From assembly GCF_000027225.1 (NCBI RefSeq), contig NC_013892.1:2418001-2482000 (forward strand): a DNA stretch of 64,000 nt, written 5' to 3'. Origin of the DNA: Xenorhabdus bovienii SS-2004. GTDB taxonomy: Bacteria; Pseudomonadota; Gammaproteobacteria; Enterobacterales; Enterobacteriaceae. A model generated the notes under the pieces. The model saw only the letters and a list, made by a program, of their open reading frames with translations. It was not told the origin of the DNA and did no database searches. A program made the position numbers and the translations under genes. This document shows positions 42,575-52,030 of the stretch, one piece after another; within the stretch, counting starts at the first letter, position 1; each line of letters begins with the position of its first letter.

Positions 42575-43228
42575 TTAGGGTGCAAGGCGATCAATATGCC
42601 ACTCTTCGCCTTCCCGCTGGTATAAAAAACGATCGTGAAGGCGATACGCGCCTCCCTGCCAAAACTCCACAGAATCGAATTCGACTTTGAATCCTCCCCA
42701 GAAACTGGGTAGCGGCACTTCTCCACTCTGGAATTTCTGTTTCAACTCCAGAAATTTACCTTCTAGAATGCCTCTAGTAGAAATACGGGAAGATTGTTGT
42801 GACACCCATGCAGCGATTTGGCTATCTCTTGGGCGGCTATGGAAATATTTCACAACCTCTGTAGGAGATAAGCGTTCAGCTTTGCCAAGGAAACTGACCT
42901 GCCGTTCAAGCTGGTACCACGGAAAATGGAGGCTGATTCGGTTATTCTGGGTCAGATGCTTCGCCTTGCGGCTACCAAGGTTGGTATAAAAAACCAAGCT
43001 ACGGGCATCAAAATGTTTTAATAAAACAATACGTTGGTAAGGCTGACCGTGTTCATCAACTGTAGCAATGCACATTGCCGTAGGGTCAATAAGTTTGGCT
43101 TCACAAGCCTGTTTCAACCAAAGTTCAAAAAGTTCAATCGGTTCTTTAGTAAGATCCTTTCGCCTCAATCCACCACGTATATATTCGCGGCGCAGGTCTG
43201 CGATACCCGTTTCATTATGTTCTGACAT
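42575..43228 (-). CDS. pdxH: Pyridoxamine 5'-phosphate oxidase
   Basis: This 217-residue FMN enzyme makes pyridoxal 5'-phosphate from pyridoxine or pyridoxamine phosphate. Conserved stretches are [18 protein letters not shown], the FMN-binding GSRKAKHL and the C-terminal [17 protein letters not shown] ending HIDRLAP. It shares a neighbourhood with pdxY, so salvage genes cluster here. anmK ends 41 bp upstream; the mliC gene found between them in E. coli is missing. Confidence 0.96.
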   Translation of the reverse strand: MSEHNETGIADLRREYIRGGLRRKDLTKEPIELFELWLKQACEAKLIDPTAMCIATVDEHGQPYQRIVLLKHFDARSLVFYTNLGSRKAKHLTQNNRISLHFPWYQLERQVSFLGKAERLSPTEVVKYFHSRPRDSQIAAWVSQQSSRISTRGILEGKFLELKQKFQSGEVPLPSFWGGFKVEFDSVEFWQGGAYRLHDRFLYQREGEEWHIDRLAP

Positions 43229-43269
43229 TTCTAACTCTCGATTTCTTAGTGAGTATTAACATATCATTG

Positions 43270-44382
43270 TTATCTGCTGGCAACAGGATAAATTGCCCCT
43301 AAAATCGTTTCCCTGTCCGCACCCGTTACTGACGGCAAGTTACCCGACAATCCAGACATAGTGCGGAATGCCAGCCAAGCAAATGCCAGTGCTTCCATAT
43401 CGTCACCACTCAACCCATATCTGTCGGTCGTAGCAACTTCAGTAATTGGCAATAAATCAGATAAGCGGCTCATTACACGTGGATTCCGTGCTCCACCTCC
43501 GCAGACAAGCAAACGCTCACACCCACCACTCAAGATGACCTGTTGTGCAATACTTACCGCGGTTAGTTCAGCCAGCGTTGCCTGAATATCTACAGATGAG
43601 ACGTCGGGAAAATCTGCCAACTGTTTTTCCAACCATGCCATATTGAAGTACTCACGCCCCGTACTCTTCGGTGCAATACGTGCAAAGTAAGGATCAGAAA
43701 TCATTTTTTGGAGCAAGCGTTGATTGACTATTCCTTCATTCGCCCACTGAGCATCCTTATCATAAGGTAACTGCTTATGCCGCCATATCCATGCATCCAT
43801 CAGCATATTCCCTGGCCCAGTATCATATCCTTTAACAGCAGAATCTGGCAGAAGTGCGGAGATATTTGCGATCCCGCCAATATTCAGAATAATGCGTCTT
43901 TCTGTTGGATGCCCGAGAACCGCCATATGAAATGCGGGTACTAAAGGTGCGCCCTGACCACCATAAGCCATATCACGCCGCCTGAAATCGCCCACAGTAG
44001 TAATATTGGTCAATGCAGCGACACGATTATTATCACCGATTTGCATAGTAAAGGGTTTTTCGCCGTCTGGTTCATGCCATACTGTCTGCCCATGACAGCC
44101 AACTGCTGTAATGTCGCTTGCGGTTAGCCCAGCTTTATTCATCAGGCCTTTTACTGCTTCGGAAAAAAGTGTTCCAAGTTCATAGTCAAACTGGCCGACC
44201 ATAGATAATGTCGTCTGTTGACCTTGACAGATGGAAAGCAATTTTTGCTTAAGCTCTTGTGGAAATGGGTGAGAATAACTCACTTGCTGTGCAACAATCT
44301 TATCGCTAATCTCCGCCAGAACAACATCAACTCCATCCATGCTAGTACCAGACATGACACCGATATAACGTCCTGACTTCAT
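43270..44382 (-). CDS. anmK: Anhydro-N-acetylmuramic acid kinase
   Basis: This 370-residue ATPase-fold kinase converts 1,6-anhydro-MurNAc from wall recycling to MurNAc-6-phosphate. The nucleotide-binding start is [19 protein letters not shown], and [10 protein letters not shown] and [12 protein letters not shown] are conserved. The ATG at 44382 is chosen because GGGGAG lies five bases upstream; the frame extends 26 codons further without homology. It is divergent from slyB, as in E. coli. Confidence 0.96.
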   Translation of the reverse strand: MKSGRYIGVMSGTSMDGVDVVLAEISDKIVAQQVSYSHPFPQELKQKLLSICQGQQTTLSMVGQFDYELGTLFSEAVKGLMNKAGLTASDITAVGCHGQTVWHEPDGEKPFTMQIGDNNRVAALTNITTVGDFRRRDMAYGGQGAPLVPAFHMAVLGHPTERRIILNIGGIANISALLPDSAVKGYDTGPGNMLMDAWIWRHKQLPYDKDAQWANEGIVNQRLLQKMISDPYFARIAPKSTGREYFNMAWLEKQLADFPDVSSVDIQATLAELTAVSIAQQVILSGGCERLLVCGGGARNPRVMSRLSDLLPITEVATTDRYGLSGDDMEALAFAWLAFRTMSGLSGNLPSVTGADRETILGAIYPVASR

Positions 44383-44719
44383 AAATACTCCCCTATTTAA
44401 AGAGTGGATTACATTTCGTTCGTAGATTACATTTAATCTTACATAAACTATGAAACACATCTATTTGGACTATATATGTTTAGCAGTCAATATCAGAGAT
44501 AAAATCTGAGTTTTGGAGAGTCCTTCACAAAACATGCTAAACTTTTGGTCAGGAATTATTCCTTTAGGAGTTCGTCTTCAGTATTTATTATTTATCGAGA
44601 AATGCGCTGTTAGTGTATCGGCAATTAGTCGCCAGACTGTCGCTGGCAATAGTAGCCTAATGCTTGGTTGTAGGTTTATTATCAGGCTTTCCCATTGGGC
44701 ATTAAAATTAGGAGTAACT

Positions 44720-45193
44720 ATGTTCAAACGTTTCCTGGTTGGTGCAGTTGTAGTAACAACATTGTCTGGTTGCGCAGACATGGGAGCACTTTCTAGTGAT
44801 ACCTACTCTATTGATCAAGCCAAACAAGTTCAAAACGTAACCTACGGCACTATTCTGTCTGTACGTCCTGTGTATATTAAAGGTGCTCAGGCTGGTAACC
44901 AAAATATGCTGGGTTTGATTGGTGGTGCTGTTTTAGGAGGGTTATTGGGTAACACAGTCGGTGATGGTACAGGCCAAAGACTTGCTACAGCCGCAGGTGC
45001 TATTGCTGGTGGGATGGCTGGCCAGGGGATTGAAGGGGCCATCAATAAAACGAAAGGTGTCGAATTAGATATTCGCACTGATAGCGGAAGGAATATCGTC
45101 GTAGTACAGAAACAGGATCAAGTCGTCTTCAGCAAAGGCCAACGTGTCAAGATCGCTGACGGTGGAAATTCGACTACAGTATCGCCACTCTGA
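44720..45193 (+). CDS. slyB: Outer membrane lipoprotein SlyB
   Basis: This 157-residue lipoprotein has the lipobox LSGC at residues 14-17 and a glycine-zipper region (LGLIGGAVLGGLLGNTVGDG through AGAIAGGMAGQG). It is a member of the SlyB/Pcp family that stabilises the outer membrane under PhoPQ control in E. coli. The ATG at 44720 has TTAGGAG upstream; the open frame further upstream to 44513 is not conserved. It ends before a terminator shared with slyA. Confidence 0.95.
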   Translation: MFKRFLVGAVVVTTLSGCADMGALSSDTYSIDQAKQVQNVTYGTILSVRPVYIKGAQAGNQNMLGLIGGAVLGGLLGNTVGDGTGQRLATAAGAIAGGMAGQGIEGAINKTKGVELDIRTDSGRNIVVVQKQDQVVFSKGQRVKIADGGNSTTVSPL

Positions 45194-45223
45194 CATTATT
45201 AGTTCACGTACAATCAAACCAAA

Positions 45224-45262
45224 AAAATCGCGGCTTGCCAGTATCTACTGGACCGCGATTTT
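45224..45262. terminator. Bidirectional terminator between slyB and slyA
   Basis: A 10 bp outer stem AAAATCGCGG / CCGCGATTTT encloses an inner stem CCAGTA / TACTGG. T tracts occur on both strands and the genes converge. Confidence 0.85.
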
Positions 45263-45280
45263 CTCTTTATCGGTTAATTT

Positions 45281-45718
45281 TTATATTACCTGTTTATGCA
45301 ATTGGCTAATATTCTTCTCAATCTTTTTTATTACAGAAGCAAGCAGAATTAACTCATCATGAGTAATTCCCTCCAAGATATCTTTCCTTGTAGAGCCAAT
45401 AACACTGTCAACTTCTCTGATAAAAGTTTCCGATTCCTCGGTTAATTTGATTCTTTTCGCACGCCTGTCATTAGCACATGTGTGACGTGTAATCAGTTGC
45501 TTTTCTTCTAATTGATCCAGAGTCCTCACCAAAGAGGGTTGTTCGATACCAATAGCTTTCGCAAGTTGTATCTGTGACTGCTCTGGTGGTAACTGACTAA
45601 TATTGTATAGAGTAACCCAATGTGTCTGAGTTAATTTCAACGGTTTCAAACGATGATCAATTAAAGCGCGCCAAACACGAACTAAACGTGCTAGGTCTGA
45701 TCCCAATGTCAATTCCAA
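45281..45718 (-). CDS. slyA: Transcriptional regulator SlyA (MarR family)
   Basis: This 145-residue MarR-family winged-helix dimer counteracts H-NS silencing and controls virulence and secondary metabolism genes in enterics. The recognition region is [44 protein letters not shown]. The start is TTG at 45716-45718, supported by AAGGAGGGG just upstream; E. coli slyA also begins with TTG. In Xenorhabdus and Photorhabdus relatives such regulators can influence host-associated traits, which is an inference here. Confidence 0.93.
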   Translation of the reverse strand: MELTLGSDLARLVRVWRALIDHRLKPLKLTQTHWVTLYNISQLPPEQSQIQLAKAIGIEQPSLVRTLDQLEEKQLITRHTCANDRRAKRIKLTEESETFIREVDSVIGSTRKDILEGITHDELILLASVIKKIEKNISQLHKQVI

Positions 45719-46465
45719 TTACCCCTCCTTATAATTAGAGACTCATATAACATCAATGAATTATCCAATCAGTTTATTCATATGAATAATGGATACGCAC
45801 CTATATCATGCTTACATTAGCAGAGTCAGGAATTTCGCTAATTACCTAATTAGTGTCGCGTTGGCTTGTTACTCAAAGTTGACATCTTCGTCGCCCTAAA
45901 GAGCGAAGTTTTACGGCGCACCGAATAAAATCGCGCATTAATCCACCAACGATATAAACTGTATAAAATAATCCTCTAGCTAAACTATTGTAATTTTAAA
46001 TATCAAAAAAATAAATACAAACCCTAAAAATAGATACAGTTCCACTCGGTTAAAGTTCTATAAGAATAACCGCCATCCAAATACTAATCTATATATTTTT
46101 ACATTAATATCATTTTTCTCTTACAACGATAGTTCATATTATAATAAATAACATTAAAAACAATAAGATAGAAAATAAGCTCTTTTATTGTTCAATAAGT
46201 AATACTTTGATAAGAAAATTTTATCGAAACACGGTAATTAGTCAACATGAACGATATTTAAAAATGACCTATGTTAAATAAAAAGCGTGTAATATAAATT
46301 ATACATCATTTAATACTAGTAATATTTCTTATTTTTAAGGTAATAATAAACTATTATTCATGTAAGTGTTTTTTTTAAACAAATCAGTGAAAAATCAAAA
46401 TAATTCAGGTTAATTCAGGTTAATATCGTATTTTTTCCTTAATTCTTTAAATTATTTAGATGACT
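45719..46465. other. Gene-poor AT-rich region
   Basis: About 750 bp without a supported gene. It contains slyA's promoter at the left, a GC-richer island at about 45850-45945 with short inverted repeats (CTTCG...CGAAG), a tandem 10-mer (AATTCAGGTT twice near 46401), and otherwise long A/T tracts. In E. coli this interval holds ydhI, ydhJ, ydhK, sodC and ydhF. Confidence 0.5.
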
Positions 46466-46633
46466 TTAATAACATAACCTAAATATTTCTATTTTTTGTC
46501 TATCGGATAATTTCATCCACATAAACCACCCTTCTCTGCTCCGATAACATCCTCGGCAAAAACCACGGGAATCAGATTCACAACCCCCTTTGCAAGGGGT
46601 TGGAATAGCGAAAAACTCTAATTGTTCAGCCAT
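46466..46633 (-). CDS. ydhL: Short DUF1289 protein (YdhL-like)
   Basis: This 55-residue cysteine-rich protein starts MAEQLEFFAIPTPCKGGCES and continues DSRGFCRGCYRSREGWFMWM. The pattern CxxxC...CxxC is the DUF1289 signature, probably metal-binding. E. coli YdhL (79 residues) starts MAEQLEFFPVASPCRGICQS and lies in the same place, between slyA and gloA. The ribosome binding site is AGGAGG, six bases before the ATG. It stops about 20 residues earlier than E. coli YdhL but keeps the whole motif, so it may be functional. Function of the family is unknown. Confidence 0.82.
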   Translation of the reverse strand: MAEQLEFFAIPTPCKGGCESDSRGFCRGCYRSREGWFMWMKLSDRQKIEIFRLCY

Positions 46634-46918
46634 CTAATCCTCCTGTATCTAGACCTACCAAGCACTTACCCTGTGAGAATTGACATACTGACGCAGGATA
46701 AGAACAATTGTGATAATTTAAAATTAAATAGTAATAGTATGAAATAATATATGAAAGTTGAAAGGACAAATTGAATTATTTTATCTATACAAGTTATAGT
46801 TATAGCTAACCACACATATGTAGTTAATGAGCGAAATTTCGCCATAATATTATCCCAAATAAGGACTTTCCTAAATAAGGATATTTCGCAATAAAATTAT
46901 AAAGTTCAAGAGGTAATT
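46634..46918. other. Spacer between the DUF1289 gene and gloA
   Basis: No gene is supported. It must hold divergent promoters for the DUF1289 gene and gloA. In E. coli the nemR and nemA genes lie here; only a half-site TAGACC resembling the NemR operator remains near 46651, which may be chance. Confidence 0.4.
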
Positions 46919-47326
46919 ATGCGTTTACTCCATACCATGATCCGTGTTGGCAACATGCAGCGCTCGATTGATTTCTATACTCAAGTGATGGGTATGCGTC
47001 TACTTCGCACCAGCGAAAATCCAGAGTATAAATATTCCCTCGCTTTTGTCGGTTATACCGATGAAAGCCAAGGTGCAGTCATTGAGTTAACCTATAATTG
47101 GGATGTTGAAAGCTACGAAATGGGAACCGCATTTGGGCATATTGCCTTGGGTGTGGACGATGTTGCGGCAACTTGTGAGCGCATCAAGCTCTCTGGTGGA
47201 AATGTGACTCGCGAGGCTGGACCTGTCAAAGGCGGAACAACAGTCATCGCGTTTGTTGAAGATCCCGATGGCTATAAAATCGAATTAATCGAAAACCAAA
47301 GCGGCAGTAGTGCATTAGGAAATTAA
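46919..47326 (+). CDS. gloA: Lactoylglutathione lyase (glyoxalase I)
   Basis: This 135-residue metalloenzyme converts the methylglyoxal-glutathione hemithioacetal to S-lactoylglutathione. The Ni2+-binding residues are in place: His5 ([10 protein letters not shown]), Glu in AVIELTYNW, His in [11 protein letters not shown] and Glu in YKIELIE. The ribosome binding site AAGAGGTAATT supports the ATG at 46919. A terminator follows, and rnt comes next on the same strand. Confidence 0.97.
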   Translation: MRLLHTMIRVGNMQRSIDFYTQVMGMRLLRTSENPEYKYSLAFVGYTDESQGAVIELTYNWDVESYEMGTAFGHIALGVDDVAATCERIKLSGGNVTREAGPVKGGTTVIAFVEDPDGYKIELIENQSGSSALGN

Positions 47327-47341
47327 CTATTTCTACATGCA

Positions 47342-47362
47342 AAGGGCATTCCCCATGCCCTT
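47342..47362 (+). terminator. Terminator after gloA
   Basis: A perfect 8 bp stem AAGGGCAT / ATGCCCTT with a 5-base loop, followed by CATTTCT. Moderate strength. Confidence 0.7.
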
Positions 47363-47450
47363 CATTTCTAAATTGGATAGGCATTACTTCTGCAATACAT
47401 GCCAAATTTTGTCATAATATCCACTATCATGAAGTTAAGAACTGAATCAG

Positions 47451-48101
47451 ATGTCTAATAAAAAAGATCAAAACATGCTAAGTGGACGTTTTCGTGGCTA
47501 CTATCCTGTTGTCATTGATGTAGAAACCGGTGGTTTTAATGCACAGACAGATGCTTTACTTGAAATCGCAGCAATTACTTTAAAGATGGATGAAGAGGGT
47601 TGGCTGATGCCAGCTGACACACTGCATTTTCATATTGACCCCTTTGAAGGCGCTAACCTTGACCCAGCAGCGCTGGCATTCACAGGGATTGATCCGACCA
47701 ATCCATTGCGGGGAGCAGTCAGTGAATACACCGCATTACATGCCATTTTCAAAATGATCCGCAAAGGTATGAAAGACAATAATTGCAACCGCGCGATTAT
47801 AGTCGCCCATAATGCCAGTTTTGATCACAACTTTGTCATGGCAGCAGCAGAGCGTTCTGGTTTGAAACGTAACCCATTTCACCCTTTCGCCACTTTTGAT
47901 ACCGCAGCTCTGAGTGGTTTGGTGCTCGGCCAAACAATCCTGGCCAAAGCCTGTATCACAGCGGAAATACCATTTGACAGCAATCAGGCTCATAGCGCGC
48001 TGTATGATACAGACCGGACTGCCCTGCTGTTCTGTGAACTCGTTAACCGCTGGAAACGACTAGGCGGCTGGCCATTACCTTCCCCAAATAACGAATCCTG
48101 A
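47451..48101 (+). CDS. rnt: Ribonuclease T
   Basis: This 216-residue DEDDh exoribonuclease trims the 3' ends of tRNA, 5S and 23S rRNA. The exonuclease motifs are VIDVETGGF (Asp, Glu), [11 protein letters not shown] (Asp) and [10 protein letters not shown] (Asp), with the general-base His in QAHSALYD. It follows gloA as in E. coli. Confidence 0.96.
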   Translation: MSNKKDQNMLSGRFRGYYPVVIDVETGGFNAQTDALLEIAAITLKMDEEGWLMPADTLHFHIDPFEGANLDPAALAFTGIDPTNPLRGAVSEYTALHAIFKMIRKGMKDNNCNRAIIVAHNASFDHNFVMAAAERSGLKRNPFHPFATFDTAALSGLVLGQTILAKACITAEIPFDSNQAHSALYDTDRTALLFCELVNRWKRLGGWPLPSPNNES

Positions 48102-48107
48102 TAAATC

Positions 48108-48140
48108 AAGCCCCATACCTACTGAAGATGTATGGGGCTT
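48108..48140. terminator. Bidirectional terminator between rnt and grxD
   Basis: A perfect 11 bp stem AAGCCCCATAC / GTATGGGGCTT with an 11-base loop lies between convergent genes. Confidence 0.85.
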
Positions 48141-48166
48141 TAACCATTATTCACCAAAATGATAAA

Positions 48167-48550
48167 TTATTCGCTATCGCAGCCTGCCTGTTCACGGTAC
48201 TTGTCAGCAGTATCTTTGATCAACGCTTGTAATTCACCACTCTGATACATTTCAATGAGAATGTCACAACCACCTACCAACTCACCATCTACCCAAAGCT
48301 GAGGAAATGTCGGCCAGTTTGCATATTTAGGCAATTCTGCACGGATATCAGGATTTTGCAGGATATCTACGTAAGCAAAACGTTCACCACAGGCAGACAG
48401 CGCCTGAACCGCCTGAGCAGAGAAACCACAGTTTGGCAGCTTTGGGGAACCTTTCATGTACAGCAAGATTGGATTTTCTTTGATCTGGCGTTCTATTTTT
48501 CCAATAGTCGTTGTTTCTTCAACCGGGCGTTCGTTTTTCTCAATACTCAT
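48167..48550 (-). CDS. grxD: Monothiol glutaredoxin 4
   Basis: This protein of about 127 residues is a CGFS-type monothiol glutaredoxin involved in Fe-S cluster handling. LYMKGSPKLPNCGFSAQAVQAL carries the active site and WPTFPQLWVDGELVGGCDI the glutathione-binding part. An N-terminal extension of about 12 residues relative to E. coli GrxD reads ERPVEETTTIG. Two adjacent ATGs (48550, 48553) follow AAGGAAG; either could be used. Confidence 0.94.
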   Translation of the reverse strand: MSIEKNERPVEETTTIGKIERQIKENPILLYMKGSPKLPNCGFSAQAVQALSACGERFAYVDILQNPDIRAELPKYANWPTFPQLWVDGELVGGCDILIEMYQSGELQALIKDTADKYREQAGCDSE

Positions 48551-48916
48551 CATTTTTACTTCCTTAAACCACAAGCGCTGTTTATCAGCATCAGAAAAGA
48601 TTGATTCAGAATACCACTTTCTACCGCGAATTTTCTACCGCGAACTTTCTTATGTAACTTTTATGTTGCAATCTGCTATAGATGGCTATGTGATGCTTTC
48701 ATCCCCTGTGATCGTTTACAATCAGTACTACAGTTCAGTTCCACTCCAAATCGCAGTTAAGTCGTATCTTTTTCCCTGTTATTTAGCTGAAAAGTTGTTA
48801 AGATAATTATCAAAATAGCAACATGATAATAAGCTTGAATTTGCTCTGCCCATGGTTGTCACCTTGTTAACCATGGCTTGTAGAGCCAAAAACCCGATAT
48901 TAAAAAGGAGCATGCA

Positions 48917-49495
48917 ATGTCTTTTGAATTACCAGCATTACCTTATGCCAAAAATGCCCTGGAACCACACATTTCAGCCGAAACTCTGGAATATCATTAC
49001 GGCAAACATCATAACGCCTACGTTGTGAACCTGAACAATCTGGTTAAAGATACCGAATTTGCCGGAAAATCACTGGAAGAAATCATCAAAACATCCGAAG
49101 GCGGCATCTTCAATAACGCAGCACAAGTCTGGAATCACACTTTCTACTGGAATAGCCTGTCACCAAACGGGGGTGGTGAACCAACTGGAAAAGTTGCAGA
49201 CGCTATTAACAGTGCTTTCGGCTCTTTTACTGAGTTCAAACAGCAGTTTACTGATGCTGCACTGAAAAATTTTGGTTCGGGTTGGACATGGCTGGTCAAG
49301 AAAGCTGATGGTAGCGTGGCTATCGTCAATACTTCCAATGCCGCAACTCCATTGACTGGTAAAGATAAACCTGTACTGACAGTTGATGTTTGGGAACACG
49401 CATATTACATCGATTACCGTAATGCGCGCCCTCAATATCTGGAGCATTTCTGGGCTCTGGTCAACTGGAAATTTGTTGAAGAAAATCTGGCTTAA
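48917..49495 (+). CDS. sodB: Superoxide dismutase [Fe]
   Basis: This 192-residue cytoplasmic iron superoxide dismutase has the metal ligands His27, His74, Asp157 and His161 (VDVWEHAYYIDYRNARPQYL). The start follows AAGGAGCATGCA. In enterics sodB is repressed by FnrS and RyhB; an fnrS gene is present at 21017-21142. Confidence 0.97.
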   Translation: MSFELPALPYAKNALEPHISAETLEYHYGKHHNAYVVNLNNLVKDTEFAGKSLEEIIKTSEGGIFNNAAQVWNHTFYWNSLSPNGGGEPTGKVADAINSAFGSFTEFKQQFTDAALKNFGSGWTWLVKKADGSVAIVNTSNAATPLTGKDKPVLTVDVWEHAYYIDYRNARPQYLEHFWALVNWKFVEENLA

Positions 49496-49533
49496 GTTTT
49501 CTGAGATAAACGCTCAAGCCAGTTTGAAATAGC

Positions 49534-49585
49534 AAGGGTAGACTTTCCCAATTCCATAAGTCTTGGATAGCGAAAGTTTACCCTT
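49534..49585 (+). terminator. Hairpin downstream of sodB
   Basis: AAGGGTAGACTTTC at 49534-49547 pairs with GAAAGTTTACCCTT at 49572-49585 through 14 positions, one of them a G-U pair in RNA. The loop is 24 bases and A residues follow. A second small stem (GCAG/CTGC) and TTTTTT lie at 49594-49620. Confidence 0.6.
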
Positions 49586-49621
49586 AAAACAAAAGCAGGC
49601 GACGCTGCCCTTCAATTTTTT

Positions 49622-49708
49622 CTAGACCAGGCAAAGACTTGCTAGAGTAACAATCATTACTAATGCGCTACTGGCAGTCAATAATCCCAACTTCAAATCT
49701 ATATCCAT
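49622..49708 (-). CDS. ynhF: Small membrane protein YnhF
   Basis: This 28-residue peptide reads MDIDLKLGLLTASSALVMIV followed by TLASLCLV. It matches E. coli YnhF (29 residues, MSTDLKFSLVTTIIVLGLIV...), a stress-related single-span inner-membrane peptide. Location between sodB and purR and orientation opposite purR agree with E. coli. The ribosome binding site is GAGGG, four bases before the ATG. The E. coli neighbour ydhP is absent. Confidence 0.83.
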   Translation of the reverse strand: MDIDLKLGLLTASSALVMIVTLASLCLV

Positions 49709-49909
49709 AAAACCCTCAATGTGAAAACTAAGGCCCCGCAATACCATAAACTTTAAATGGTTATTCACCCTATTACATAAAAAGCATCATTTGACATTTA
49801 GTGCATATACTTTATAGCATCGATTATTGCTTTCACTTTTGAGCTAGATCAGACAAAATTCAAGGTTTACCGCTAAATTATTGCCAGCCTTCATCCTATA
49901 TAAATATAC

Positions 49910-49925
49910 TGGCAAACGATTAACA
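49910..49925. promoter_or_regulatory. Possible PUR box upstream of purR
   Basis: TGGCAAACGATTAACA resembles the E. coli purR operator (AGGCAAACGTTTACCT) and lies 45-60 nt before the purR start. E. coli PurR represses its own gene. Assigned by eye only. Confidence 0.45.
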
Positions 49926-49969
49926 AAGATCTATAAATTTAGACCATAAGGTCAGGAGTCTTTTTTATC

Positions 49970-50995
49970 ATGGCAACGATTAAAGATGTGGCTAAACGCG
50001 CTGGTGTTTCGACCACAACCGTATCCCATGTTATCAATAAAACCCGTTTCGTCGCCGAAGATACAAAAATCGCAGTTTGGGCTGCCATAAAAGAATTAAA
50101 CTATTCTCCCAGCGCCGTTGCTCGTAGTTTGAAGGTTAACCACACCAAATCCATCGGATTACTGGCAACTTCAAGTGAGGCACCTTATTTTGCCGAAATC
50201 ATAGAATCCGTTGAAAATAGTTGCTATAGCAAAGGCTATACGTTGATTTTGTGCAATTCTCACAACAATCTCGACAAGCAGAAAGCTTATCTCGCAATGC
50301 TCGCTCAAAAGCGTGTGGATGGTTTACTGGTAATGTGTTCAGAATATCCTGAACAACTTTTGGGTATGCTAGAAGATTATCGCAATATTCCCATGGTGGT
50401 CATGGACTGGGGTGAATCTAGAGGAGATTTCACCGATGCGATTATCGATAACGCTTTCCATGGTGGTTATTTGGCCGGCCGCTATCTTATTGAACGCGGT
50501 CACCGTGATATTGCTTCCATTCCTGGACCATTAGCAAGAAATACAGGTGGCGGGCGTCATCAAGGTTTTCTCAAGGCACTGAAAGAGGCAAATATTGACA
50601 TTCGGAATGAATGGATTGTGCAGGGCGATTTTGAGCCTGAATCTGGCTATCAAGCTATGTATCAGATCCTGAATCAGAAACATCGCCCCACAGCCGTTTT
50701 CTGTGGTGGCGATGTGATGGCAATGGGTGCAATCTGTGCAGCCGATGAGCTAGGTTTACGTGTCCCTCAAGATATTTCCATCATTGGTTATGACAATATT
50801 CGCAATGCACGCTACTTCACGCCAGCGCTGACAACCATCCACCAGCCCAAAGAACGCTTGGGACAGATGGCCTTCTCGATGTTACTGGACAGGATCATCA
50901 ATAAACGTGAAAATGTACAAACTATCGAAGTGCATCCGCGTCTTGTTGAGCGTCGATCTGTTACAGATGGGCCTTTCATCGATTATCGCCGTTGA
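49970..50995 (+). CDS. purR: Purine repressor PurR
   Basis: This 341-residue LacI-family repressor binds hypoxanthine or guanine and controls purine synthesis. The helix-turn-helix and hinge are at residues 1-60 ([20 protein letters not shown]). The periplasmic-binding-like core follows. Length equals E. coli PurR. It converges on punR with only three bases between the stop codons. Confidence 0.96.
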   Translation: MATIKDVAKRAGVSTTTVSHVINKTRFVAEDTKIAVWAAIKELNYSPSAVARSLKVNHTKSIGLLATSSEAPYFAEIIESVENSCYSKGYTLILCNSHNNLDKQKAYLAMLAQKRVDGLLVMCSEYPEQLLGMLEDYRNIPMVVMDWGESRGDFTDAIIDNAFHGGYLAGRYLIERGHRDIASIPGPLARNTGGGRHQGFLKALKEANIDIRNEWIVQGDFEPESGYQAMYQILNQKHRPTAVFCGGDVMAMGAICAADELGLRVPQDISIIGYDNIRNARYFTPALTTIHQPKERLGQMAFSMLLDRIINKRENVQTIEVHPRLVERRSVTDGPFIDYRR

Positions 50996-50998
50996 CGA

Positions 50999-51907
50999 TC
51001 AGTCCTCCTGCAACCATTCAGCATTAAGTGTTTCACTATCTCCAAGATAATCAAGCAACCAGCTTAATGCTGGTGAATGGCTTTTTTGCGACCATGCCAA
51101 GCAACATGGGCTATCAGGCAATGGTTGTTCAAGCTCAAGTGCGATCAATTTTCCGCGGCGGATAAGTGGTAATGCACGATGCTTGGGCACCATTCCTACA
51201 CATAGACCATCCATCAGGCAAGCCAACCCAATATCCCAATCAGGCACAATCAATCGCCGTTGATTATCCAAAGCCCATGTATCACGCTTGGGCAGGCTGC
51301 GAGAAGTATCTTCCAGGCATAAACTGGAATAAGCTCGCATCTGGTCGTCATGCAATTTTTCTGCTATCGAAACCAGTTCATGTGCAGGGCTAGCAACGCA
51401 TAACCACGGCATAAACCCCATATCCCTGAAACTGTATCGTTCTCCGACCGGAGAAGCGCGGGTGGCACCAATGGCGACATCAACCCGTCCATCTACCAGT
51501 GCATCCCACACACCATTAAAAACTTCAGGATAGATAAGCAACTCAATATCTGGAAAATGCCGGTAAAAATCCAGAATAAGTTGGAGCGTTCGTTCAGGTT
51601 TTACAACTTGATCAACGGCAATGCTGAACTGCCCTCTCCAACCATTAGCCACCTGCTGACATTGATGGCGAGTGTGATGCATTTTTTTGATAACAGAACG
51701 AGCTTCTTTAACAAAAATACCTCCCGCTTCCGTTAATTCTACATCACGGTGACGACGCTCAAATAAAGGTACAGCCAACCATTCTTCGAGTTGTTTTACC
51801 GTATAGCTGATAGCAGAAGGGACACGATGAAGTTCTGATGCAGCTGCACTGAAACTTCCTGTTCTGGCTACAGCATCAACAACTTCCAGCGAGTATTCAG
51901 ACCACAT
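50999..51907 (-). CDS. punR: LysR-family regulator PunR
   Basis: This 302-residue regulator is the orthologue of E. coli YdhB, named PunR, which activates the purine nucleoside transporter PunC. The winged helix is at residues 1-60 (MWSEYSLEVVDAVARTGSFS). The substrate-binding domain ends with LDYLGDSETLNAEWLQE as in E. coli. The ATG at 51907 is preferred to 51922 since AAGGAATAAAT precedes it. It is divergent from punC. Confidence 0.92.
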   Translation of the reverse strand: MWSEYSLEVVDAVARTGSFSAAASELHRVPSAISYTVKQLEEWLAVPLFERRHRDVELTEAGGIFVKEARSVIKKMHHTRHQCQQVANGWRGQFSIAVDQVVKPERTLQLILDFYRHFPDIELLIYPEVFNGVWDALVDGRVDVAIGATRASPVGERYSFRDMGFMPWLCVASPAHELVSIAEKLHDDQMRAYSSLCLEDTSRSLPKRDTWALDNQRRLIVPDWDIGLACLMDGLCVGMVPKHRALPLIRRGKLIALELEQPLPDSPCCLAWSQKSHSPALSWLLDYLGDSETLNAEWLQED

Positions 51908-52030
51908 ATTTATTCCTTTCAATTTTTTTCATAACATGATGCAAATATTACCGTTTCACAAGTAAAAATCATGCCATATAGAATAAGCCTTGTATCTTCT
52001 TATCAATTACCACACCAAGTTATTAACACA

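Noticed and set aside
44460..44715. Possible PhoP box upstream of slyB
   Set aside because: GGTTTA-like hexamers are present near 44672 but the second half is off by one base in spacing and poorly matched.
44513..44719. Upstream extension of the slyB frame
   Set aside because: Would bury the lipoprotein signal peptide; the ATG at 44720 has a good ribosome binding site.
45845..45900. Resemblance to the spacer at 55498-55540 (TTAGT-TCGCG and TTGGCTT blocks)
   Set aside because: Only short blocks match, with an insertion between them; too weak to call a repeat family without a genome-wide count.
46640..46660. NemR operator remnant
   Set aside because: Only one TAGACC half-site is visible and nemR itself is absent from this window.
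48456..48806. Plus-strand frame of 116 codons between grxD and sodB
   Set aside because: Antisense to grxD over its first part, no homology recognised and no ribosome binding site.
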